A DNA stretch of 64,000 bases. It comes from Psychrobacter piscatorii. GTDB taxonomy: Bacteria; Pseudomonadota; Gammaproteobacteria; Pseudomonadales; Moraxellaceae. The position numbers and the translations under genes are program-made. Under the pieces are notes generated by a model. It saw nothing but the letters and a program-made list of their open reading frames with translations. It was not told the origin of the DNA and searched no databases. The stretch is taken from contig NZ_CAJHAR010000004.1 in assembly GCF_904846415.1 (NCBI RefSeq), positions 104,998 to 168,997 of the forward strand, written 5' to 3'. Below, in pieces: positions 57,019 through 64,000 of the stretch (position 1 is its first letter; the number at the start of each line of letters is the position of its first letter).

Positions 57019-57608
57019 TACCAATTCTCCTGTCCTGTACCACAATGGGCAGCCGCAATATCAATACTACTAACATTTTGACAACGCAGGCCTGTACTGG
57101 TTAGCACAATGTAATTGGCGCCTTTTGTTACGCCTGAACCATTCGGTGTCGCCAACATTTTCCAGCTACGACCAGTAATGCTATCTGTAGTATCTTTTAC
57201 TTTACTTGTTACAAGCGACTTGGTGGTATCACCACCATCGACGAGCGTAATTTTATAGCGATAATTACTGGCGCCAGTACCGTCTGGCACATAGATAGTT
57301 TTGTTTATTGGCGTATCTATATAGCTGTATGTTTCAACATTAGTCGTACTGTTGACGACTTTTGGCTGAAAACCTTGATAGGTTAGTGCTCTTGCACGCC
57401 AGCGTTCAAGTTCAATCTGGATCTGCAACATCTTTGCTTGCACCTCACGCTCTGCATTGAGTATCGTGTAACGGCGATAGCTCGGTAAAGCGATAGCCGC
57501 TAATAACGAAATTATAGCAACAACTACCATCAACTCTATCAGCGTAAATCCTTTCACTTTTACATTTTGACGAACCGGAATGGCATATGACTTGTTCATA
57601 CTTAGCAC
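57018..57608 (-). CDS. pilE: Minor type IV pilin, PilE-like
   Basis: A minor pilin of about 196 residues with prepilin motif [20 protein letters not shown]. Its globular domain has the EREVQAKMLQIQIELERWRA region and a C-terminal Cys pair (RCQNVSSIDIAAAHCG). It follows pilY1 by 30 bases. The longest frame starts with GTG at 57608; the ATG at 57599 is equally possible. Minor pilins of this kind initiate pilus assembly with PilV, PilW, PilX and PilY1. Position after pilY1 fits PilE of Pseudomonas and Acinetobacter. Confidence 0.88.
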   Translation of the reverse strand: MLSMNKSYAIPVRQNVKVKGFTLIELMVVVAIISLLAAIALPSYRRYTILNAEREVQAKMLQIQIELERWRARALTYQGFQPKVVNSTTNVETYSYIDTPINKTIYVPDGTGASNYRYKITLVDGGDTTKSLVTSKVKDTTDSITGRSWKMLATPNGSGVTKGANYIVLTSTGLRCQNVSSIDIAAAHCGTGQENW

Positions 57609-57638
57609 CCTATTACCTTATCAAGCACAGTACTATTC

Positions 57639-60600
57639 TTAAGATGAAGGTTTTTGCTCATACCATACTCGCGGTTGTAGCGTGTAACGCTCACTGAACA
57701 AGAATTCAGCAGCTGTGCCATCACCGCCTGTTGCAGTTGGGCGACTGTTTTCACCAGGATATAGATCCTTAATATTACTAGAGTTTTTGCGGACATCAGT
57801 ACCATAGTTGGTGCGATTTTCCGCGAGAATGCGATCCGTAATCGTAGACGTTCCTATCAGCACTTTGGTATCTGTACTATCTTTACTAAACGCACCTAGG
57901 GCTAACTCCTGAATACCTTGACCAGCCGGAATAAAACCACCTGTACCATTGATAGAGGTCGCATCAGTACAGATACCATAAGGTAGGCAATATAATTGAC
58001 GCTCAGAGCCACCTGATATCTTAGCAGCACAGCTAGCGATAGTACCATAAACTTTATCAGGGTTATAAACCGTGGTATATAGCAGGTTATTAATAACAAC
58101 GCTATCGCCAACCCCTTTGTTGTATCGAACGTTGGTATAGCCATCGAAACGAGTCAATGGATAGTACCAGCCTTTAGTGGTGCCAGCCACCATACTAGCT
58201 TTGGCCGTGTTCTTCTGTGCTAAGGTTGGTGTATTACCCAGTGTAGTCGATAGATTGACCAGACTTGATTCGGTTAAATTATTGACGGTAAGCGTAAAAT
58301 TATTGTTATAAAGCATCGTACTTGTGACATCGTTGTCAATAATGCCATAGATGCGATTCGCAAAAGTATTGTTATCACGCAGCGTTGATAGAGGTGCACT
58401 TCTATTACCAGAGATAACATTGACTAAAGCAAAGAGTGTGCCGTTATTGACACCACCGCCCTCGTTACGATGAAAGCTTACGACTGGACGCTCGTAGAAT
58501 CGATAGGCAAACTTGCCATCAGTAGGGGCTGCATTGAGTATTCGAGTCACACGTTTAATCGAAAAATTATTGACGGCAGTAAAGCCAAATTTCGCTGGAC
58601 GGGCATTTTCAAAATCTGCGCGGAAAACCTGTCCCCCCAAATCAGCGGCATAGATATGATCGACTAAACCATCATTGTCTCTATCAAGCACTGTGACCTC
58701 TCCAACGATGCTATTGATCATAGAAGCGGTTTTAATGTTTTTAGTACCACCCGCTTCCCCACTGATTGAGCCTATTAGCTCACCACTTTTGGCATTGATC
58801 ATGTAGATAGCATTGCCACGAGCTGGTTTTGCGGTAGTTGGGACGTAGGCCTCGTTTTCATAGCCAAATCCGTCCTCACCACTGGTCATATCGTAACCAC
58901 CACCAAAGATAAGGACATCGATAGGCTCAGCATCCCTAGTGAGACGCACTCTCGCTGCGGTAGGCTTACTCCAAATTTGACCTAAACGTTTGAAATCGTC
59001 GGAAGTAGTATAATTAAGACCATCGGGTGTAATTGTAAAAATAATTTTTGGATCGGCGCGATCGGAGATATTCATGCCATAAAAGGCCTGACCACCCATA
59101 CGCAAACCGCCGTATGCAAACATGCCCTTACCTGCTGTCGTATCGACAGTAACACGCTTATCTGTACCTGCCGCTCCTGCTAGATCGTAGTTATAATCAG
59201 TGGTGACTAGCCAAGGCGCATCGACACCAAAATAGGGTTCGCCTACTTTATTTTTGATAGACCCATTGACCAAAGCCTCAGGCTGCGCCTTTAGCATAAA
59301 TTTAGGAATGATGGCAGCATCTTCTTTGCCATCATCTGCATTGACAATATGAAGCGCTCCATCCATTGAACCGAACAATACGTAATCAGCACGATTATCA
59401 GTGATGCGTCCCCTTTCATCTAAAGTGGCACCGTACGAAATCGTTGTCGGTTTTGAATGTACCACCCCACCCAAAACTTTGACCTCAGAGGTAGGCTTAG
59501 TAAGCGTCAAGCTAGAAACAGTCGCAGTAGAAGCTGGCTGACCACCACTAGTCAATACGCTTTCAAAACCTAAGAAGCTAAGTAGACGGCGCTGGTTTAG
59601 CTGAGTGTATACATCGGTATCCTTTAAATTATTGAACCCTACTGGCTTACCAGAGCCGTCTACACTTAATTTACGTAGAATAGGGGTTTTGTCAGTAGTA
59701 CTAGTAAAGTCTTCAACATAAACACTACGAACACTACTCAAACCTGAGCTTGGCGTGCGTAGCTGACTATAAACACCGCCTGCAAAAATATTATTGTTAG
59801 CGGCAGCTGCATTGACTTCGAAAGCTTGGGTCTGCCATAAGTCTTGTGTTCTAGAGTCAAGGATACCTGTATTACTGTTCAAATTAGCATTGTTAAAAAT
59901 ATCTTTATATAGTTGCCTGTTACTTTTACCAAACAGCGTTCCTTGATTTAGGTCATACTTTTTGAGATTACCTTTCCATATACTGGCAGCTGAATTGATA
60001 TCAGGATCTAGCATTGGCAAATAAGCATAGGGTAGCTGATTTGATGCAAGATACGGATCTTCAGGGATGGTGATAGTTCCTGAAGGTGCAGTATTAATCA
60101 CTTGTACTAGACCTGAAGCAAAGTCGACAATACTATTAGCAATATCTTGTGATTCTTCTGTGTAGTAAAAGCCGCCATCACCAAAAGTTTTGGCCTCATT
60201 ATCACCTTTGCGTTCGCCAAGCTTACATAAATTGCGTGTGTCCTGGCTCACTTTGTTGTTACCACTAGTAGGACCACTATCGCAATCAACCACTTCTTTT
60301 GGTTCATTATTGAGAATGATAGTACGTTTACCCGTTAAACCATCGAACGCTTTACCAAATCCTACAGTTGCTGTTTTTATAGGTAATCTAAGTGGATTAT
60401 TAAGTGGATTACGGAGTAGAGCAGCGTAATCCGCCATACAGTCCCAAGCACCTGTACTATTTCCTCCGGATAGACCATTACAGGAGTTCATTGATAGTGT
60501 TGGGGCGTTAGCTAATGAAGCATTCATAATGGTTTTTGATCTATTGGCACTACTACCATTGGGCTCACCATCAGTTAGGATATAGATACCATTACCACTA

Positions 60601-61670
60601 CATTCTTTGGGGTTTAACGGCGAGACATAGCCGTTTTCTTGACCGCCTAGAGCATTATTACCGCGCTTGGAGGTTGCTACTGAATCAAAATAACCACTGT
60701 CTGAGTTATCCCCTGCAAAGTAAGTACGGCCATTATCAGCGTGGTCTATATTCGAAGCTACGTTATAGGTTGGAAGTACATTTGAATTTGATGAGAAGTT
60801 ACCCCAATTATTGCAATCATAGACATAGATACCTAGCTCAGAATCATAAGTTAGTGAAGTTTCATTACCAAAACACCTACGCCAATAGGGGGTATTACCG
60901 CTATACTCTCTTTCAGCCACAACTTTGACATCAGACAGCGTAGTCGTCCCCATCATATAGGCGCCTGATTCTGCTAAAGCATGTGCAGTTGGTGTGCCTC
61001 CTGTCGCTACCAAGTCTTTAGTTTTTTGAATTAGCTTTGTACGCTGGCTTGATGAAAGAGCTTTTGTGGGTACTAATACGACCCCTGTCTTACCATTACC
61101 ATTGTAACTATAGTTTCCTAAACCAATCTCATAATCATCTGATAGAGAGCCTGTGGGTTTCAACACATTGCTTTTGTATATGTTATCTGCCAGTAGCTCT
61201 ATAAGCGCGATCTGCAATCGTACTAATCTAGAATACCTTACAGTGTTACCGACAGTACAGCCGCTAGGTGTAAAGAGTATCTGACTATTAATCGATGTCA
61301 GATCTTTAACAGTATTGCCGTTAGCATCTCTTAATAGTCCGTCTGATTGAGTGGAATCAAGCTTGCGATTATAGACCACTGCCAGAATCGTCTCTGATAA
61401 GATGTCACTTGCACGACAGTTATTGAATTGATTGCCATAGTCTTCTTTGATAAAACCATCACCCATACTGCCGGAAGTATCTAGCATCATAAAGATAGTC
61501 GCGGTGCCTGGCTTGGCGGGAGAATATATCTCCAAATCACCAATAGGCTTACGATTAGTGGTCGTCGCAGCTTGGGCAATCGTTACTGTCAATCCTACTA
61601 CTACTGATGCTACCAACACTCTAGTAGGCCATGATTTCCGCTTTTCTATTTTGCTTGTTATCTTTTTCAT
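57639..61670 (-). CDS. pilY1: Type IV pilus tip adhesin/assembly protein PilY1
   Basis: A secreted protein of 1343 residues with a basic N terminus and signal peptide. An N-terminal von Willebrand A-like part has the MIDAS motif DTSGSM at residues 64-69 and TDGEPNGSS. The C-terminal PilY1 beta-propeller contains the calcium-binding loop DRDNDGLVDHIYAADLGG near residue 990. GGVVHSKPTTISYG and YVLFGSMDGALHIVNADDG are typical propeller-entry blocks. PilY1 promotes pilus extension with minor pilins and can act as a mechanosensor or adhesin. GAGG precedes the ATG. It follows pilX in the operon. Confidence 0.94.
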   Translation of the reverse strand: MKKITSKIEKRKSWPTRVLVASVVVGLTVTIAQAATTTNRKPIGDLEIYSPAKPGTATIFMMLDTSGSMGDGFIKEDYGNQFNNCRASDILSETILAVVYNRKLDSTQSDGLLRDANGNTVKDLTSINSQILFTPSGCTVGNTVRYSRLVRLQIALIELLADNIYKSNVLKPTGSLSDDYEIGLGNYSYNGNGKTGVVLVPTKALSSSQRTKLIQKTKDLVATGGTPTAHALAESGAYMMGTTTLSDVKVVAEREYSGNTPYWRRCFGNETSLTYDSELGIYVYDCNNWGNFSSNSNVLPTYNVASNIDHADNGRTYFAGDNSDSGYFDSVATSKRGNNALGGQENGYVSPLNPKECSGNGIYILTDGEPNGSSANRSKTIMNASLANAPTLSMNSCNGLSGGNSTGAWDCMADYAALLRNPLNNPLRLPIKTATVGFGKAFDGLTGKRTIILNNEPKEVVDCDSGPTSGNNKVSQDTRNLCKLGERKGDNEAKTFGDGGFYYTEESQDIANSIVDFASGLVQVINTAPSGTITIPEDPYLASNQLPYAYLPMLDPDINSAASIWKGNLKKYDLNQGTLFGKSNRQLYKDIFNNANLNSNTGILDSRTQDLWQTQAFEVNAAAANNNIFAGGVYSQLRTPSSGLSSVRSVYVEDFTSTTDKTPILRKLSVDGSGKPVGFNNLKDTDVYTQLNQRRLLSFLGFESVLTSGGQPASTATVSSLTLTKPTSEVKVLGGVVHSKPTTISYGATLDERGRITDNRADYVLFGSMDGALHIVNADDGKEDAAIIPKFMLKAQPEALVNGSIKNKVGEPYFGVDAPWLVTTDYNYDLAGAAGTDKRVTVDTTAGKGMFAYGGLRMGGQAFYGMNISDRADPKIIFTITPDGLNYTTSDDFKRLGQIWSKPTAARVRLTRDAEPIDVLIFGGGYDMTSGEDGFGYENEAYVPTTAKPARGNAIYMINAKSGELIGSISGEAGGTKNIKTASMINSIVGEVTVLDRDNDGLVDHIYAADLGGQVFRADFENARPAKFGFTAVNNFSIKRVTRILNAAPTDGKFAYRFYERPVVSFHRNEGGGVNNGTLFALVNVISGNRSAPLSTLRDNNTFANRIYGIIDNDVTSTMLYNNNFTLTVNNLTESSLVNLSTTLGNTPTLAQKNTAKASMVAGTTKGWYYPLTRFDGYTNVRYNKGVGDSVVINNLLYTTVYNPDKVYGTIASCAAKISGGSERQLYCLPYGICTDATSINGTGGFIPAGQGIQELALGAFSKDSTDTKVLIGTSTITDRILAENRTNYGTDVRKNSSNIKDLYPGENSRPTATGGDGTAAEFLFSERYTLQPRVWYEQKPSS

Positions 61671-61772
61671 GACCTAATTCCTCGTACTAATGGGTTGAAC
61701 TAGCTTGCTTAGGTTGTGCTGTAAACTTGACTAACCGTATCTGTTTTATCTAAATATAGTAAGTGTTTTACT

Positions 61773-62588
61773 CTAACTTTTAGGTAGCGTGCAGAGTAGA
61801 CCTGTACCCTTACCAAAATCGACACATTTTGTCCCTTTTGACTGATTTTCGACAGTGGCTTTTTCGTATAATAATGTTGTAGGTACTCCCGCTTGTGCCA
61901 TACAATCATTGATGCTGTCAGCTCCAGAAACCCCCAAGCGAGTAGATTTTGTAAAGCAATCTTTAGTGTCAGCATAAGCAGGTAATACTGAAGTGCTATT
62001 TATATCAAATGTAAAAGCCAAGCTAGATATCTCGCCAACATCCTGTCCAATAGTGTAGCCGTTAAAAAGTTCATCGCTGGCATTAGGTGGCGTTAATAAA
62101 ATATTCACTTGCGCCATGCTAGCATTACGTTGACTAATATAATCCTCAGACTTACTAGGATTACAATAACCTCTGCTACCACTCAGTATGGTGCCACCAC
62201 CAGCCTTCATAATAGAAGTTTTATTAATGTCAAAAAACTGATTGCGCGGACGAAAACAAAACACAAACTCATTATCTGCGCTATTATTGTTTAGAATAAA
62301 ATGCCCAAATGGTCCAGAATAAGACAACATATCGTTATAGATTTCGCTGTCACTGCTACCATTGATGCTTTGTTCTATATTTTGATTGGCATTGTCAGCT
62401 GATTGCAATAGTAAGGTATTAATCTGATCACTAGTTGCCAATCTCAAGTCTGTTGTGCTCTGTCTAACGGCAATAATGCCTGCCAGTATAATCAATACTA
62501 AAAACAGCAATACAACTATCAACACTGCACCTTGTTGATGGTTCGAAAGAGCAGTTTTAGGGTACTGGTTCTGCTGATAATTTGGCAT
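61773..62588 (-). CDS. pilX: Minor pilin/assembly protein PilX
   Basis: A 271-residue protein with a PilX N-terminal domain: QQGAVLIVVLLFLVLIILAG then AVRQSTTDLRLATSDQ. The prepilin-type leader is less typical, as is usual for PilX. Several Cys occur in the C-terminal part (DCFTKST, DCMAQAG, KCVDFG). It lies between pilW and pilY1, 12 bases behind pilW. It primes pilus assembly together with the other minor pilins. Confidence 0.88.
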   Translation of the reverse strand: MPNYQQNQYPKTALSNHQQGAVLIVVLLFLVLIILAGIIAVRQSTTDLRLATSDQINTLLLQSADNANQNIEQSINGSSDSEIYNDMLSYSGPFGHFILNNNSADNEFVFCFRPRNQFFDINKTSIMKAGGGTILSGSRGYCNPSKSEDYISQRNASMAQVNILLTPPNASDELFNGYTIGQDVGEISSLAFTFDINSTSVLPAYADTKDCFTKSTRLGVSGADSINDCMAQAGVPTTLLYEKATVENQSKGTKCVDFGKGTGLLCTLPKS

Positions 62589-62600
62589 CTTACCCTCTAA

Positions 62601-63524
62601 TTAGGCAGCTGGTGCTGCGCTAGCAGTAAAGTTTATTACTCGAGCATTACGCAACAACACTGTTGATTCATAACTACGTCTGTAATAGTTAGCCCGTGTT
62701 GTATCTGTTTTTAGCGTCTGCTCAGTACCAAGAACGACAAATGTACTTTTGTCAGTTTCATTCGCTAATGGTGTATTACTACGAATAATAACCCCTGTCT
62801 TAATTGTAGTAATCGGCGGTTTGTCTGAAAGTTGCAAATAAGCATCTACTGTTATATAAGTTAGATTTTTAGCATCCGTTTGTATGCCTAATAATATTTT
62901 GAACTGGTCTACTGCCTCTACGATTATTTGGCCGTTACCTGAAAAAGGGGTAGTCACTACACCCGTATTATCGATACGTCCAGCATCACAAGCTAATGAC
63001 AAGCTTCTGACGCCTGTAGTTGAACTACTATCAGTGGCTCTTATAAAATAACGCTCAACTACCCAATCGTTACTACTCGCTAAAACCTCTGTACCTTCAC
63101 AGTCGAATAGTGAATTTTGAGTAATGTTTTTATATTGAATGGTTAGTTGATCACTAGCAATATTGTTGATGTTAGATAGACCTGTATTATTGGTCGTAAG
63201 GAATTTGGCTTCAGTCGTATTAGCACTACCTAAGTTAGTCGTAGTCAACACTATGCCACCATTTTTGGTAGTGCTATTAATTGACGTAATCGGGTTACCT
63301 AAGTTGGCAATACGTACATTATCTTCGATAGCTTGCATTGCAAATATACTACTGTCCTGTACCTCTGAAGCACTCTGTTGCACAGTAGCCGTACGCATAT
63401 TGATAATGTAAACCTGAATGACTGCTGCTGATATGAGCAACCCTAGCACTAGCGATATCATTAACTCAATTAAAGTAAAACCAGCCGATCCCACATGATA
63501 AGACTTATTGGTAGTATAACTCAC
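62601..63524 (-). CDS. pilW: Minor pilin/assembly protein PilW
   Basis: A 307-residue protein with prepilin motif [20 protein letters not shown] and the following AVIQVYIINMRTATVQQSAS, typical of PilW. The C-terminal domain is rich in Thr, Asn and Ser. It uses a GTG start at 63524, with GGAGG seven bases upstream, and shares one base with the stop of the pilV-like gene. Translational coupling to pilV is therefore likely, so loss of the pilV 5' end may affect pilW expression. Confidence 0.9.
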   Translation of the reverse strand: MSYTTNKSYHVGSAGFTLIELMISLVLGLLISAAVIQVYIINMRTATVQQSASEVQDSSIFAMQAIEDNVRIANLGNPITSINSTTKNGGIVLTTTNLGSANTTEAKFLTTNNTGLSNINNIASDQLTIQYKNITQNSLFDCEGTEVLASSNDWVVERYFIRATDSSSTTGVRSLSLACDAGRIDNTGVVTTPFSGNGQIIVEAVDQFKILLGIQTDAKNLTYITVDAYLQLSDKPPITTIKTGVIIRSNTPLANETDKSTFVVLGTEQTLKTDTTRANYYRRSYESTVLLRNARVINFTASAAPAA

Positions 63525-63876
63525 TAGTATGCCTCCGAAATTAGACAGCTGCTACCGGTCTTATAAATGCCCTCTTCATTGGCACAAGCATTAGAGTTGC
63601 TACTATTTAGTAGAGCTTCTGTATCACTCCAAGCAGTAATCACACACATTTGCTGCTGAATAGCTTGTGTTGTTGTACCTGGACAGGTCACTACTGCAAG
63701 CTTGATATCTTCATCTAATGCTATCTTTTTAACCAATAAAATATCGCGAGCAGCCAGCTGATTAATAGTACAAGCCTGCTTTGGAATCTTTTTAGTGGCT
63801 ACTGTCTGTATTTCTGTAGACAGACAGTTATTAGCGCCGCTTATACTAATTGCTTTGCCATCAACACTGACACTAG
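63524..63876 (-). pseudogene. pilV: PilV-like minor pilin gene, 5' end lost to an IS insertion
   Basis: The C-terminal part of a minor pilin, with KLAVVTCPGTTTQ and QQMCVITAWSDTEALL, resembles PilV or a FimT/FimU-like minor pilin immediately before pilW. The frame opens with ATG at 63889, but those first residues (MMTRP) are encoded by the terminus of the adjacent IS5-type element. No prepilin leader or hydrophobic helix is present, so the protein cannot be a functional pilin. The TAG stop overlaps the pilW GTG. The original 5' part may lie beyond the window on the other side of the element. Confidence 0.78.
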
Positions 63877-64000
63877 GGCGTGTCATCAATTAAGCCAAAC
63901 GACACAAGAAACTAAGTGAATGGCACTAAGGAAATGACTGGCTAACTTATCATAGCGAGTGGCAATCGCACGATACTGCTTAATCTTGGCAAAGAAGTTC
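63873..64000 (-). mobile_element. End of an IS5-family insertion sequence
   Basis: The element end is placed at CTAG (63873-63876), next to GGGCGTGTCATCAATT at the start of the element. CTAG-like targets are typical for parts of the IS5 family. The other end and the target duplication are outside the window. Confidence 0.7.
63886..64000 (-). CDS. IS5-family transposase, C-terminal part
   Basis: Read on the minus strand from the right window edge, this 3' end encodes NFFAKIKQYRAIATRYDKLA and then SHFLSAIHLVSCVVWLN, stopping at TGA. It is the classic C terminus of IS5-family (IS427-like) transposases. The rest lies outside the window. Its stop codon is about ten bases from the apparent element end, so the element points into the pilV-like remnant and its operon. 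Confidence 0.88.
   Translation of the reverse strand, partial: NFFAKIKQYRAIATRYDKLASHFLSAIHLVSCVVWLN

Noticed and set aside
60536..60928. 130-codon frame antisense to pilY1
   Set aside because: Composition (Tyr- and His-rich) is typical of an antisense shadow; no start signals.

Overview
The window looks like a chromosomal segment of a gamma-proteobacterium of the Moraxellaceae, most likely Psychrobacter. This is inferred from the protein sequences, the moderate GC content and the local gene orders (fur/bamE divergent pair with convergent rnfH, mutS-fdxA, engB divergent from a cytochrome c gene, rluC divergent from rne, yggS divergent from pilT-pilU, and a pilA-tfpO pair). No rRNA, tRNA or CRISPR array was recognised.

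Bases 1-44200 are mostly housekeeping. In order: the 3' end of a rhomboid protease; a metallophosphoesterase; purE and purK; a YaiI-family protein; an NAD(P)-binding protein; a minus-strand group (AI-2E-type permease, pdxB, epmA); nadE; a CBS-domain membrane protein; yggS; pilT-pilU; fur/bamE/rnfH; a degenerate transporter-like membrane protein; cytochromes c4 and c5; engB; a HAD phosphatase; rluC; a very long rne; a DUF808 membrane protein; dsbC; hom; a thiolase; two DUF2382 stress-type proteins; an MliC-like lipoprotein; secA; mutS; fdxA. Clear intrinsic terminators separate many of these units.

Bases 44200-64000 form a type IV pilus and glycan region, all on the minus strand. In transcription order from the right edge it holds the 3' end of an IS5-family transposase; a pilV-like gene whose 5' end has been replaced by that insertion; pilW, pilX, pilY1 and two pilE-like minor pilins; then the major pilin pilA, with a textbook sigma-54 promoter, and a TfpO/PglL-type pilin oligosaccharyltransferase. 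A decayed IS630-family element follows, then a second pilin gene with a classical C-terminal cysteine pair. After it comes an AT-rich glycan cluster: a polyprenyl-phosphate sugar transferase, an ABC-type flippase and six glycosyltransferases.

The most interesting reading is that the pilin, its O-linked glycosyltransferase and the lipid-linked glycan assembly genes form one pilin-glycosylation island. The glycan cluster would build a short lipid-linked oligosaccharide, the ABC protein would flip it, and TfpO would attach it to PilA. This is inference from synteny and families. The island has been disturbed by two insertion sequences, and the dead IS630 copy itself carries a small palindromic insertion.
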